The notes: a model not told the origin generated them from the sequence alone. Counted from the stretch's first letter, positions 1 through 12,044 are shown. The stretch: 64,000 bases of DNA from Pyropia haitanensis (GCA_008729055.1 SDUX01000001.1:3448389-3512388); one strand, 5' to 3'. Numbers and translations are program-made.

Positions 1-798
1 CGCGTGCCAGGTTGGGGTACACCAGCACCTGCGAGATAAAGATGATGCCCAGCGCCAGGCCCGTGCCCGACAGCCGCTCCAACGTAAAGGCGTGGACGGT
101 GGCCATGTCCAGTGGCCCGGTCAGGTTGCGGAGGTACAGGTAGCCTGGGAAGACAATGGCCTGGTACACCACCTGGAGCATGATGCCGCAGTAGAAGAAG
201 CGCGACTTCTTTGCCAAGATGTAAAAGCTGCCCGTCGTAAACACCGCCGTCGACACGATCATGACGGGGAGCGCCAGGAGCTCCCGCGCACCGTCCACGC
301 CGTCCGTCACGGCCACCGCCACCGACAGTCGCAGCGTCACCCACCCCCAGACGGTCGCAAAGAGCGCACACAGGGAGAGAAAAAACATGCGCTGCAGCCC
401 GCCCCCTACCGTCGGGTCACAGTGCACAATGACGGCGAGCAGGGTGGCGTTGCCGCCCCAGCGCGTCGTCCACTCGCTCGTGCCGCTCGCCAGGAAGAGC
501 GCGTGGATGGCCAGCACCGTCACCGCCAGCTTGAGCGCGTACCGGCCGGCGCCCTCAAAGACGCCCGCGCGGAGCAGGACATGCGTCAGGTGGCGGGCCA
601 CCGCCAGCCGCTCCCGCCACGCGCGGCTCCACCGGGCGGAAAACGGGGCGTCGCCCGTGGGGCGGCGGGCGGACTTGCCCTCCTTCCGGCGGCCCCCCAC
701 GGCGCCGCGGTCGTCCCCGTGGCCACCCACCCTGCCGCCACGGCGGCGCCCATCACCACCACCGCCACCACCACCACCACCGCCACCACCACCGCCGC

Positions 799-847
<49 letters not shown>

Positions 848-1837
848 GGCGCCACCGCCGGCGGCCTTGCGCCGCGCGTCGGCGGGCGACAGCATCCCGT
901 GGAGCGTCCCGCCGCTGCGCTGCGGCGGCAGCCGCTTCACCGCCCGCACGCGGCGGCGGAGCCGCGCGGCGGTGGCCATCGGGTGGAGCACCGCGGCGGG
1001 GAGGAAGGCGTTGCGGATGGCGAGCAGCCGGGCGCGCACGCCCGCCGCGTCGGCCTGGCACCGCTGGGCGGCGTCGAGGAGGTCTGCCAGCTCCCCACAG
1101 CTGCCGACGAGGCCCTGGGTGGCGTAGCGGAGGCCCGCGCCGCGCGTGATCTTTTCCCACCGGAGGAGGCTGCGCTCCTCGGCGACCGCCGACGCGTCCG
1201 TGTCCGCCGCGTCGTCGGCGTCGTCGTCTGGCGGGGCGTCGGCAGAGCTCCCGTCGTTCCCGCCGCCGCCGCCGCGACCCGCCCTCCCGCCGCCGCACGG
1301 CAAGAACTGGGGCTCCTTCCACAGCGCCGTCAGGCCCCGCTGGTGGGCCGACTGGTAGTCTTCGAGCATGGACCGCAGGCCGTCCATGTCGTCCCGCAGC
1401 CGCTGCACGCACGGCTGCTGTTGCGCAGGCGCCCCATAATAGTCCGCCGCGTGGTCCAGGTAGGTGGCCAGGCCGTCAAACAGCGCCCGCGCGGGGGCCT
1501 CGACGTTCGCGAGGAAGCGCACGCGCGAGCGCCGCAGAAAGTCATCGTCGGCGGTGCCGCGGCGGAGGAAGGGCAGCGTCACGATCGCCGCGACGAGCGT
1601 GCGCTGGATGCGGTGGCACACCGCCAGCGACTCGCGGAGGGTGGTCAAGCTCAGCTCCGCGCGCTCGAGGAGCACCCCTTCCACGGCGGGCGCGAGCGCG
1701 CCGAGCGCCGCGTCCATCGCGTCCATCGCGGCGTGGCGTTTGGTCACCAGCGCCTCTTTCGCCGCGTCCACGCCACGCGCCCCTCGCGATGGCGCATCGC
1801 CGTCGCCGTCGCCGTCCCAACCCCCGTCGTCGCCGCC

Positions 1838-1869
<32 letters not shown>

Positions 1870-2548
1870 TGCGGGCCGGCCCCGCCGGCGGCAGGTAGAG
1901 GTACTCGTCACCAAACGCGCGGGTGACGTCCGCGGCGGCGGTGAGAAACGCGACGAGCTTGGCGCCCGCCTCGGCGGTGGCAAACTCGGGAAACAGCAGC
2001 ACGCTGCCCGCGAGGGACAGCCCCAGCCCCGCCCCGACGGCGGTGGCCGCCTCGGCAAACAGCTCCGCCACAAACGCGCCCGCGACGCCCATCTCCCAAA
2101 GCGACCCGGCGGGGATGATGAGGGAGAGGAGGGCGGGCATGACCAGCGACGGTTCCGTCGCGCGCACGTACGACGGCCCGTACAGGTAGACGCTGTACGT
2201 GACGGCCAGCGCGACGCGGGTGGTGGCGAGCTGGCCGAGCACCACCAGCGCGGCGAGGCCGACGGCGGCGCCGATGAGCGCGAGGGTGAGGCCCTGCAGG
2301 GCGGCGCCGACGGCCACGCCCGGCGGGTTGAGCACCACCGTCAGCGGCACAAACAGCATGTACGAGCGCACCGCCGCGGTCAGCGGCGGCACGTACACAA
2401 ACGCCGTCGCGGCCGAGTAGACGGCGGCGCCTTTGAGGGCGCGGTGGAACCGGCGGGAGCGGAGGAGCGCGGCCAGCCGGGCGGCCCACGGGCGGGTGCC
2501 GCCGGTGACCGCCCGGGGGGACACTGCCGACGGGACACCCCGCGCCAT
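1..2548 (-). CDS. FUSC/aromatic-acid-exporter-like multi-spanning membrane protein, partial
   Basis: An open frame runs from an ATG at 2548 to the window edge, giving about 849 codons without a stop; the C-terminus is missing. Residues about 35-200 are strongly hydrophobic and can form about six helices. The middle (about 200-600) is hydrophilic, with Gly-Asp runs near residue 227 and long amphipathic helices. From about 655 to the edge there is a second hydrophobic block. This 6-TM, soluble, 6-TM plan is that of the FUSC / ArAE superfamily (fusaric-acid-resistance, fungal Bre4-like and plant ALMT-like proteins), which export organic or aromatic anions. The assignment rests on architecture, not on a catalytic motif, so substrate and membrane are unknown. 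The start is the first ATG in frame downstream of a poly-C run. A 422-bp stretch of this gene (residues about 628-768) is duplicated upstream at 3793-4214. Confidence 0.65.
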
Positions 2549-3772
2549 GGCGGCCAAAGGGGGGGGGGGGGGGGGGGGGGGGGTGGGGGGAAGGCAGCGG
2601 TGGGGGGACAGGGGGGGGGGGGGAACTAGGGAAGGTAGGCGGAGCAGCAGAGGGGGACAATGGCAGCCAGACGAGAGGGCGGCAACCGGGGGGTGGGGGG
2701 GGGGGGGGGGAAGGGGGAGCAACGGCGCGTCGCGACGTGGCCGTGGACGGGCAGTGGTCGCTGCCGACGCCGCCGCCCGCCCGCCTCCACCGCCACCGCC
2801 AAGTATCCCGCGGCAGCGGGAATGGCCGGCGCGGCGGTGGGGGGGGTGGGCCCACGGCAGATCCCCCCCCCGCCCCGCCGGTCGGGCCAAGCATGGCCGG
2901 CGTGGCGACCTCCCCCTGCTGGAACCGCGCCGCGGCCGCGGCGGCAGGGCGTGCAGCGTGGGCGCCCGGCCCGGGGGCGTGCACCGCGCCCCAAAATATT
3001 ATCCGACTGGGTCGCTGGATTATAACCCGCAGTCGTAAGCACACTTTTCTTCCGTCTCGACTTTGTGATGTAAACTGCAAAGCCCGATATGTGTCCTGAA
3101 AGAATAGTTGAGACTTTCAATGCACGGCATCCACCGGCGTACATGACGCTGGCACTAGCTCGAGATTGTCATCCAAGTCTCTTGTATATAGAGGAAACAA
3201 TGTCCAAACGCGACAAGTGTGTGGTCTTTTGGGGCCAATCATGAAATAATTTGCACCGCTGATTCTCAAACAGGGTGCTGTGTGGGAGGGGAGGGAGCAG
3301 ACGCACCGTCGACGCGGGCGGCCGCCGCGGCGAGGAGAGGATCAAGGGCGCCACCCAATGGGGGGTGCGCTGTCCACGCACACCGTGTACCGGGTGCTGC
3401 CTGCGGTACACGCGCTGGGCGCGTCACCGTCCCGCGGGGCCACGGGCAGACCCACCACGACGAGGAGCCCCCTCGTGCGTGGGCAGACACCCCAAACGAG
3501 TCCCTCGTGCCGCTGCTGGGGAAGCCTCCTCTGTCCCGTCGCACAGCGCAGACCGCCGCCGCCAGTGTCGCCGCCGCTGCCGCCGCCAGTGTCACCGCCG
3601 CTGCCGCCGCCGCCGCCGCCACCACTGCCGCCGTTGGCGCGGGACCCCACCGCCGGTGGGGCGGCGGCCGCCCGCGGCGGCCACCGGAGCGGGTGAGCGG
3701 CCGCTCTTTCTTTTTTTTTTTTTGTGTTGTTGTTGCTGTTTCCACTCGTCGCTTGACGCCCGCGTCGCCGCC
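2549..3772. other. intergenic, poly-G/poly-C runs and a short AT-rich island
   Basis: No gene recognised. The exporter-proximal half has runs of more than ten G (2560-2582, 2696-2710). Bases about 3000-3260 are AT-richer and include a TATATA at 3185-3190. A poly-T run lies at about 3709-3723. Open frames here are Arg/Pro/Gly/Ala shadows of GC-rich DNA. Confidence 0.6.
3019..3026 (-). promoter_or_regulatory. possible TATA-like element of the exporter gene
   Basis: On the minus strand the octamer GTTATAAT stands in an otherwise GC-rich leader, about 470 bases before the exporter ATG. Placement and composition only; no transcript evidence. Confidence 0.2.
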
Positions 3773-3794
3773 GCTACCCACAGCGGCGACGGCG
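3773..3794 (+). repeat. left 22-bp direct repeat flanking the duplicated fragment
   Basis: Begins GCTACCCACAGCGG and is identical over 22 bases to 4213-4234. It overlaps the copied fragment by two bases. It looks like a target-site duplication made when the fragment was inserted. Confidence 0.85.
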
Positions 3795-4214
3795 CCGTCG
3801 ACACGATCATGACGGGGAGCGCCAGGAGCTCCCGCGCACCGTCCACGCCGTCCGTCACGGCCACCGCCACCGACAGTCGCAGCGTCACCCACCCCCAGAC
3901 GGTCGCAAAGAGCGCACACAGGGAGAGAAAAAACATGCGCTGCAGCCCGCCCCCTACCGTCGGGTCACAGTGCACAATGACGGCGAGCAGGGTGGCGTTG
4001 CCGCCCCAGCGCGTCGTCCACTCGCTCGTGCCGCTCGCCAGGAAGAGCGCGTGGATGGCCAGCACCGTCACCGCCAGCTTGAGCGCGTACCGGCCGGCGC
4101 CCTCAAAGACGCCCGCGCGGAGCAGGACGTGCGTCAGGTGGCGGGCCACCGCCAGCCGCTCCCGCCACGCGCGGCTCCACCGGGCGGAAAACGGGGCGTC
4201 GCCGGTGGGGCGGC
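3793..4214 (-). pseudogene. duplicated internal fragment of the exporter gene
   Basis: Bases 3793-4214 match 245-666 at a constant offset of 3548 with no gaps. I see two mismatches (581/4129 and 656/4204). The copy has the same orientation as the parent, covers only residues about 628-768 (predicted membrane helices), and has no start of its own. The 22 bases just before and just after it are direct repeats of each other. It is a gene fragment, not a second gene. Near identity says the event is recent or the copies have been homogenised. Confidence 0.9.
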
Positions 4215-4234
4215 TACCCACAGCGGCGACGGCG
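4213..4234 (+). repeat. right 22-bp direct repeat flanking the duplicated fragment
   Basis: Exact match to 3773-3794, with two bases shared with the end of the copied fragment. Confidence 0.85.
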
Positions 4235-4480
4235 ACGGCGGCGGCGGCGGCGGCGGCGGCCGCTACGGCGGTGTGGGGCGGCGGCGACCGCCGCGGCGGC
4301 GGTGGCGGCGGCGGCGGCACCGCCGCGGCGGTCGATGCGGCTCCGCCGCGGGCGGGAGGGCGGGAGCGCGTGCGGGTCACCGCGCCGCGTGCGGGCGTGC
4401 GCGCCGCGCCACGGCGGCGGGCCGTGCCGCCGCCGCCGCCACCCATTCGCCGCCGCGGTGGTGACGGGGACGCCCGGCGG

Positions 4481-4511
<31 letters not shown>

Positions 4512-5102
4512 GGGCGGGCGGGCGGGCCGGGCGGGCGGGCGGGCGGCGGCCAACCGCCATTGCCGGTGGCGGCGGCGGAGGCCATGGGTGCACGGGGATG
4601 CCGCCGTCGGCCGCGGCCGTGCCCGCCCGCGCCGCCCCCCGCCCGCGACGGCGTGTCGCGTGGCCGAGTTCCATCGGGGCGGCGTGGCGGCGGCCGCCCC
4701 CCCCCACTGTCCTTGTTTCCCTCCTATGCCAACCGGCAGGTGGCGGTCGCTTGGTTTCCCTCGTTCCGCTCCGCCCGCGGTCGCCGGCGGCGGCTGGCGT
4801 GGGTGGGCAGGGAATGTCAGGTCCGGTCGCCGCCGGCGAGCGTGCATCCACACAGAGAGGCACACCGCGGGTGGCCGACCAACCCCGACTGTGGGCACAA
4901 CTTTTGGTGTTGAATTCTTGTCCGTCCCGTATGTACCGCCGTTTCGGCTAGTAGCATCTTACTGTGCGAGGTGTGCTGTGCACTTTGGAGAGAGGTCCGT
5001 CAGCGTTCCCCCTACAGTAGTTTCCTCTACTACACCACGTGCGCGGCTTCTGCCGCTGGTCGCCCGTGGCCCTCGCCCCCATCCTCACGCCCATCCTCCC
5101 CC
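4235..5102. other. intergenic, GGC-rich then mixed
   Basis: Imperfect GGC/GCC trinucleotide runs fill about 4235-4560. The rest is less repetitive. No gene recognised; it lies in the divergent space between the exporter (minus) and the MeaB-like GTPase (plus). Confidence 0.5.
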
Positions 5103-5332
5103 CCCCCCCCCCCCACCGCCATCCTCCCTTTTCCCCCCCACCGCCATCCTCCCTTTTCCCCCCCACCGCCATCCTCCCTTTTCCCCCCCACCGCCATCCT
5201 CCCTTTTCCCCCCCACCGCCATCCTCCCTTTTCCCCCCCACCGCCATCCTCCCTTTTCCCCCCCACCGCCATCCTCCCTTTTCCCCCCCACCGCCATCCT
5301 CCCTTTTCCCCCCCACCGCCATCCTCCCCCCC
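5103..5332 (+). repeat. 25-bp minisatellite, about nine copies
   Basis: The unit starts ACCGCCATCCTCCC and continues with T4 and a C run. It recurs with an exact 25-base period at 5115, 5140, 5165, 5190, 5215, 5240, 5265, 5290 and 5315; the last copy is partial. Units are nearly identical. It lies about 500 bases upstream of the MeaB-like start codon. Confidence 0.95.
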
Positions 5333-5560
5333 CTCGCTGTTTTCCCAGCAGCCGCCGTCCCACCCCTCTCCCCCGCTCCCGCTCTGCCCCCCCGCTCGCC
5401 GCCGCGCGGCCGGCCGGCCGCCGCTGCCGCCGCGTCGCGCCGCCCGCCGCGGCGGCCGCGGCATGGTCCGCGCGCCACGGGCCGGCGCGTCGGTCGCCCC
5501 GCCCCGCCGGCCGCACCGTACGGAACGGCGTCGCCGCGTCTGAGCGCGTGTGCGTGTGGG

Positions 5561-5669
<109 letters not shown>

Positions 5670-5812
5670 GTGGCGGGGCGGTGGCGGCCGCTCCCCTTTC
5701 CCCGCCCGCTTCCTCGCTTCCCTTCCTCTTCCCCGCCTCCTGCCTCAACCCCCTCCCCCCTTCCCCCCCCCCCCCCCCCCCCCGCCCCCTTCCGGTTCCG
5801 CTCCTGCGTGGT

Positions 5813-7153
5813 ATGGGGGGCCCGCCGCGTGTTGCGGCGCTGGCCGATGCGGTGCTACGCGGGGAGACGTGGGCGCTCAGCCGGGCCATCACGCTCGTCG
5901 AGTCCACCGCCGCCGCGCACTTGCCCGCCGCGACGGCGCTGCTGGAGCGGGTGCTCGCCGCGGCGGCGGGCCGGGTGGATGCCGCCCCCGGGGGTGCCCC
6001 CACTCGGTCTGGCGACCGCGGCGGCCGCGACGTGGACGGCGGGGGGGGTGGCACGGGCACGACGACGGCGGCGACGCGGGTGTCGCCGCCAGTGTCGCCG
6101 CGGCTGCCGCGGCCACCGTCCCTGCGGGTGGCCATCTCGGGGAGCCCCGGCGTTGGCAAGAGCACCTTCATCGAGTCCCTCGGCACCGCCCTGACCGCCC
6201 GCGGCGAGCGGGTGGCGGTGCTCGCGGTGGACCCGTCGTCCCCCCGCTCGGGCGGCGCCATCCTCGGCGACAAGACCCGCATGGCGGGCCTCTCACGGTC
6301 GCCGCTCGCGTACGTGCGGCCGACGCCGTCGGCGGGCGCGCTCGGCGGCGTCGCCCGCCGGACGGACGAGGCGGTGGCGCTCGTCGAGGCCGCCGGCTAC
6401 GCCACCGTCCTCGTCGAGAGCGTGGGGGTGGGCCAGAGCGAGGCCGCCGCCGCCGCCGTCGCCGACGCGCTGGTGCTGCTGGTGCCCCCGGCGGCGGGTG
6501 ACGGGCTGCAGGCTGCCAAGCGGGGGGTGCTGGACCTGGCCGACGTCGTCGTCGTGCACAAGGCCGCCGCGCGGGGGCAGCCGGCCGCGGCGGGGGCGGA
6601 GGGGGGAGGGGGGGGCACGTGGCCGCCTCCACCCCCGCGCCCGTCGTCTGCCGCGCGGTCGACGCGGCAAGACTACGCCGCCGCCGTGTCGCTCGTCCGC
6701 TCCCGCCGGCGGTACTGGCGCCCGCGGGTGGTGCTGTGTGACTCGGCGCCGGCGCCGGGGGGGTCTGTGACGGCGTCGCCACCGCCGCCGTCGCCGCCGT
6801 CATCGCCGCCGTCACCCGCTCCAGCGGCCGACCCGACCGCCACCGGTGGCGGCGTCGACGCCGAGGCGGTCCTCCGCCCCATTGACGTGTGGGACGCGCA
6901 TGTGCTGCCGCTGTGGCGGGCGCTGTCCCGCCCACCCGCGGCGGGCCTGCTCGCCGAGCGCGCCGCGCAGCGCGACGCGTGGGCGCGGGCGGAGCTCAAG
7001 GAGCTCCTCGCCGCCGCCGCGGCGGCCGACGCGGCGACGGCCGCGACGGCCGCGGCGCTCCGCCCGCGGCTCGCGCGGGGGGAGCTCACCGCCCGTGCCG
7101 CGGCCGCGCGGATGGCCGCCACGTTCCTGGGTGGCGTTGCGGCGCGGCGCTAG
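5813..7153 (+). CDS. MeaB/MMAA/ArgK-type G3E GTPase (methylmalonyl-CoA mutase chaperone family)
   Basis: 446 aa. Proteins of this family use GTP to load and protect adenosylcobalamin in methylmalonyl-CoA mutase. Visible motifs in order: N-terminal helix ending RAITLVES (about 25-32), P-loop GSPGVGKST (about 109-117), [10 protein letters not shown] and ILGDKTRM (switch I region), ESVGVGQSE (Walker B/switch II), then the beta strand DVVVVHKAA, where family members have NKxD. The C-terminal arm with [12 protein letters not shown] matches the dimerisation arm of MMAA. Low-complexity insertions (Gly near 75-82, Pro/Ser near 325-345) make it longer than usual. The ATG at 5813 is the only ATG in frame before the conserved N-terminus. 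The open frame continues upstream, but only through Gly/Pro repeats, so a mitochondrial presequence would need an unseen 5' exon. The loss of the NKxD Asp and Asn is odd. Confidence 0.88.
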   Translation: MGGPPRVAALADAVLRGETWALSRAITLVESTAAAHLPAATALLERVLAAAAGRVDAAPGGAPTRSGDRGGRDVDGGGGGTGTTTAATRVSPPVSPRLPRPPSLRVAISGSPGVGKSTFIESLGTALTARGERVAVLAVDPSSPRSGGAILGDKTRMAGLSRSPLAYVRPTPSAGALGGVARRTDEAVALVEAAGYATVLVESVGVGQSEAAAAAVADALVLLVPPAAGDGLQAAKRGVLDLADVVVVHKAAARGQPAAAGAEGGGGGTWPPPPPRPSSAARSTRQDYAAAVSLVRSRRRYWRPRVVLCDSAPAPGGSVTASPPPPSPPSSPPSPAPAADPTATGGGVDAEAVLRPIDVWDAHVLPLWRALSRPPAAGLLAERAAQRDAWARAELKELLAAAAAADAATAATAAALRPRLARGELTARAAAARMAATFLGGVAARR

Positions 7154-10100
7154 GCGCGCCGCGCTCGGGCCAGGCGCGCCCGTGGCTGCCTGTGCCTGCA
7201 CGCCGGCACGGCGGTGCGCGGCGCGGGTGGGTTTCGGGATGGGCGGGAGGGCGCCCGCTGGCGCGGCCGGGGGTGGTGCCAGCCCAGGCGGCGGCGGTCA
7301 GCGGCGACGGCATCGGCGGTGGACAGTGATGGGCGTGGCGTTGTGGACGACCTGCTGTTTTCCCATCTCCTTGCCAGCAGCCGTGGCCGAGGTGCCAAAC
7401 GGGGCCCGCGTGCAACCTGAACGGGCTACGCTGCACGACGTGCCGCCGGGCCTCGTTGCGCCACGCGCCACTGTCTGGGCCTGCCGTTGCTGCCATTGTC
7501 GTCTTCCCTTGCGGCGGTGGCCACCGCCTTTGCGACCAGTCGCTGCATCTGGTGCCGTACACCTTCAACAACGCACTCCGCCGGCGGGCTCCTACCCCCA
7601 CTCCCCCCTCCACCCCCCGACTTTCCCCTGTGGTGCCACCGTGGCGGCTGGCTGTTGTGCGGCGGGCTTCCCGGGCCTGCGGTTCCGTGTGCGTACGTGT
7701 GTGTGCCTACGGGCGTGTCGACGGCAGCGGTCGTTCATGCATCGGCGGCTGGCGGGACGGGTCGCCCGCGGCCGTCTGGCTGTGGCACGGCGGCGGAGCC
7801 CCGTCCGCGGCGGCCGCGGCGCTGTTATCGGGATCTCCGCCTCCGCTGCCACGGTCGCAACAGAATGGGGCGGGCCGCGCTGGCTGCCGTTGCCGCAGAA
7901 CGTTTGTGGGAGACGAGGAAGGGGACTGCTGCGGCCGGAAGCCGGCGCGCGGCGGCGAGGAGGGCGGGGGGAGCCCGTCCGTCTGGCCGTGGGTCCCCTC
8001 TGCCGGTAGGCCGTCTGCTGGTGGCCGGGGGTGACTAGCAGTGGACCAGCGGTCGGTGCCGCTGAGCAGCCGCTGGTGGCGGGCGCAGCGTGAAAGTGGG
8101 GGCGGCTCGAGGTGGGTGGGGGGGCGGTGGAGGGCGGTTACTGGTGTACGCGTACGAAATGCTCCGTTACGTGGGGCGGCTGTGGCGCGGCATGCATACG
8201 AAACCCCCCGTCACGTGTGGCGACGGCGGCGCAGGCAGACCCCCCCAGCCACGGTCGGCAGTCTTTGCGCTGGCGGAGCGGCCGCTGGGCCGCCGGCGCG
8301 GGGCGAGTGCGCGCCGGTCCTTCAGCCGGCCGCCTGCTGTCGCGTCTGTCGCTCACAGCGTGTCGACCACGCTGGGCCGCCCGTTGCCGTCCAGGCCGCG
8401 CGGTGCTGGCGGCGGCGTGCCCGCCACCGCCGCCTCCCCGCCGCGCCGGCGCCCATCCAGTGCACGGTCGACGGCGGGGTGGGGTCGAGCGGCACTCGCG
8501 GGCGGGGTGCGTACCACGCTGCCCCCCGCCTCCCCTCTCTGTGCTCTGTTGGCAAACCCGCGGCGTGCGGCCGATCCGCGCCGCTGCCGGGGGTGGTGTG
8601 ACCGCGCCCATGAGCTGGAGGGGATGGGCACTGGCGGGTCGGTCGCTGCAAAGGCAAGCAGGCTGCGGTCGGCCGTGGATCCGCCGGCCTCGGCCCCCGT
8701 CCGTACAGGCTGGGCGTGCGGCTGGGATGGGCATCCACGCCCACGAGCGGGTGCGCCGCCCAGCCGGTGGAGTGCTGGCGGCAGAGGGTGGCCGTGGCGA
8801 CAGCGCTTCGCTCCGCACGCCCCCGTTGCCATGATCTGGCCAGCGCCGGTTCGCTCTGTGCGGTAGCGCCGACGCCCACGTGGACAACGCGGACACGGCG
8901 TGCGCGGCCGACCACCACCCATTGCCGCTACGCGTCCACGTGACTTCGTTTGGCAGCCGTTGCGGGGCAAGCCGATATGATATCTGTTCTCTCACTTTTC
9001 CGCGTGGCTGGTTGGGTCCCTTGGTAGCACGCCCAGTTAATTATTGGCGCGCTAAGAGTTTCTGAAAGCACTCGTCTGCAGACCTCCGTCCAAGTTGGCT
9101 GGGTTGCCCCACTGCGTTTCATCGTCGGCTTCCTCCTGCAAGGAAGACGGGCAGGTCTCCCAGAGAGGAGGAGGCTGGCCTGTCCAGAGGGCGCCCCTAC
9201 GCTGCTCGGCTTTGCCAGTTGCCGCTTGTCAGCGCACCTTCAATCAGACGCGCAGGGGTGCCTAGGATCTCTGCATGGAGCGGCGCTTGCAAGAAGAGAA
9301 GAACGGAAGAGACGGAATCGTCTGAAGCCCACTGGGCGGATGCGATTATGGAGGCGCGCCGGGGTGGGCAGGTACGTACACGCGTCTGTGGCGGGGAAGG
9401 AGCCGGAAGCGTCCGTGACAAGCGCCACCGCTCGCACCCAATTGGTGGATCCATCCCGGTCGCGGTCGTGCTGGCCCGCCGCGGCGGCCGGGGTGGCACC
9501 GCGTCGACGGCTGAGCGGGTGTCAACGCCGGGCGCGGCGTCGAACCGCCGCAGCCGTAGATCTGTAATCGTGTGCCATTGCACCGGGAAGGCGAGGAACG
9601 CCCAGCCCCACGCGCTTCCTCCGCCCCCCCCCCTCCTCGCTCTCTCGCCCCTCGCACGGCTGCAGGCCCACCGCTGCCGCTGTCAACCGCTCCACGCTGG
9701 ATCAGACGCGTGACGTATACAGGGACCAACTGTGCGGCGGTCAGAGCCCCCACTCGTGGTGATCAGAGACGCGAGGAGGAGAGGAGGGATGGTGGTGGCA
9801 GACGTTGCGCGCCCTCCCCTCTCACATGTTGCGGGGGGCGGGTGCTGGGGAGGCGGCAGACGCACCCGCCCCCCCCAACAGACGATGCAGTTGACAGGGG
9901 CGTTCTCGACGACGGGAAGGCGGGCCCGCCTGTTGGCTGCTGCCGAGGAAGGCTAGCAGCCGCAGAGCGGTCGCCTCCTCCCCCCCCCGCTCCCCCCACC
10001 TACCTGCCCATCGTCGGCGGCAGCTGCTCGCCCCCAAAGGGTGGTCGGTGTCTGCCCTAGTGGGTGGGTGAGTGGCGCACAACGGGTGCCGCAAGGGCGG

Positions 10101-11173
10101 GGGGGGGGGGGGACTGCTGGCGCAAGGCCGCGAGTGGGGTGTGACGGTTGAGGGGGATGGGAGGGGGGGGGGGGGGGGGGGGGGGGGCCTTCCCGTCCAC
10201 CGAGGTGCACGCAGCCGCCGCAGCGGGGGCCACCTCTGCCGGCACAGACGGGCTGCCGCGCCCGCCGAGCACGGTTGGCTGGGCGGTTGCCGCGGCCGCC
10301 GCCCGCGGCGGCGGTCGTGGCCCGGCACGGGGCGGCCGGCGGGGCGGCGGCGGTGGCCCGCCGCGGCGCCCGCCGCGCGTCCCAGCGTGTCGCCACCGCC
10401 GCACGGACCCCACAGGGCCACGGGGGTGCGTGGGTGACGGTCGGGACGGACGGCGACGCCTGCGGGGCGGTGCGCTGCCGCGGCGCCCCCCCTGGCACAT
10501 AGGGAGTGGTGGGAGAGGGAGGGAGGAGGGGGGATGCGGCCGTCGGAGAGGGTGACGGTGGGCGGCCGAGGGGTGGCGGACCCCCCCCCCAAAGGTGCTG
10601 TGACAAGGGTGTGCGGGGGCGGGGAAGGGCGCCACCGCCGCCGCCCACGCTGCGGCGGCGCGGCCAACCCGCCGCCCCCCTCCCCCCCCCACCCGTTTGG
10701 CCGCCGCCCCGCCCAGCCATCCCCCCCCCCCCCCCCCCCCCCCCCCCACCCCCCCCCAAAACTGTCATCCCAGGCCGCGGGTGCGGCGGCCGGCCGCCGC
10801 CGCCGCGGCGGCCGCCCCCGCCCAAAACTGTCAACCGCTCCGCTCGCGCGACGGCGGGAGGAGGGCGGGGGCGGGGCGGGGGCGGGGCGCAGGAGCCGTT
10901 GTGCGGGTTCCGCTCTCGCTCCCCCCCCCCCCCCCCCCCCCGGCCGGCCACGCCCACCCACGCCACCCACCCACCAAAGCCACCCGCCGTGCCACCTACC
11001 CCACCCACCCACCCACCCACCCACCCACACCCCCAGGTGCCCCTCTACACCGCACGGCGGCGCGTGTAGACCGCGTCGCGTGGGGAGGAGGGGCGCCCCC
11101 CCCGCCGCGGCCCGCCCACGCGGTCGCGCCCCCACACACACCCCCGCCGCGCAGTCTTTCGTGCTGTTTTCTC

Positions 11174-11177
<4 letters not shown>

Positions 11178-11212
<35 letters not shown>
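11178..11212. repeat. 35-base poly-T tract
   Basis: Thirty-five consecutive T in DNA that is otherwise very GC-rich. Read on the minus strand it is a poly-A tail-like run. I could not find flanking direct repeats or a recognisable processed gene next to it. Confidence 0.9.
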
Positions 11213-11466
11213 CACCCCCGCCGCGAGCGCGCGCCCGCGGGGGCTCGCGACGCGCGCGGCGGCTCGGCCGCCGCCGCGTCGCGCTTCCCCCGCCCCAGCG
11301 GGTGGCGGCGAGGGAGGGGGGGGGGGGGTGGGGGGGAAGCGCGCGCGCGGGGGAGTGGCCGGCCGCGGCACACCCCGCCGCCGCCGCCGCCGCGGGTGGG
11401 GGCCACGCCGGCCGCTGTCGTTGGCGGCGGCCGCTCACGCGGCGGTGGGGGGGGAGGGGGGGCGGA

Positions 11467-11503
<37 letters not shown>

Positions 11504-11608
11504 GCGGCCGCCGCGTCTCGGGGGCGGCCGCCGCGGGGCCGGCCGCCGCAGCGGGCGGGTGGCGCGCCCCCCCCCCTTCCCCCACCACCACGGCTGCCCC
11601 CCTGCTCG

Positions 11609-11615
11609 TTTATAG
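11609..11615 (+). promoter_or_regulatory. possible TATA box of the downstream membrane-protein gene
   Basis: TTTATAG stands alone in very GC-rich sequence about 430 bases before the ATG at 12045. Weak positional evidence. Confidence 0.25.
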
Positions 11616-12044
11616 GCCCGCCCCCGCGCGCGGCCTGCCGCGCGCGACCGTCCCCCGCCGGCGCCCAAACGTGTCCCCCCCCCGCCACCGCCGCCGCCGC
11701 CGCCACCGCCGCCGCCGCCTCCCCGCGCCTGCCCCGCACTCTTCCCCCCCCCCCCCCCCCCCGGCTCGGCGACCTCAGCCGCCGGCTGGCTTTTCACGTG
11801 CCTCGCCCCGCGCCGGCCGGCTGGACGGCGCCGCGCCCCGCCCGCCGACCCGATCTCCGTCGCGCACCGTCCGCGGCTTCCCCTTCCCCCCCCCCCTACC
11901 GCCGCGGTCGCCGCGGTCGCACGCTTGCCCCGCCCCGCGCGCGCGACCGTCGGCACGTTGTCGCCCCCTCCCCCTTCCCCCTCCCCCCGCTCCCCCCCTC
12001 CACTGCAGACGTGCCGCGCGGCCGCGCCGCCGTCTGCTTGGACC

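Larger units (their letters stand above)
7154..12044. other. long intergenic region with no recognised gene
   Basis: About 4.9 kb. Frames on both strands are shadow-like (Arg, Pro, Ala, Gly). The right half carries long homopolymers: G runs near 10100-10190, C runs near 10720-10760 and 10920-10940, and a poly-T at 11178-11212. A less biased stretch (about 8950-9600) shows no domain I can name. Confidence 0.5.

Noticed and set aside
3275..4951. Plus-strand open frame of 558 codons and its antisense partners
   Set aside because: It includes the antisense of the duplicated exporter fragment; the rest is low complexity.
5103..5332. Possible CRISPR array
   Set aside because: The units are adjacent with no unique spacers, and the genome is eukaryotic; it is a minisatellite.
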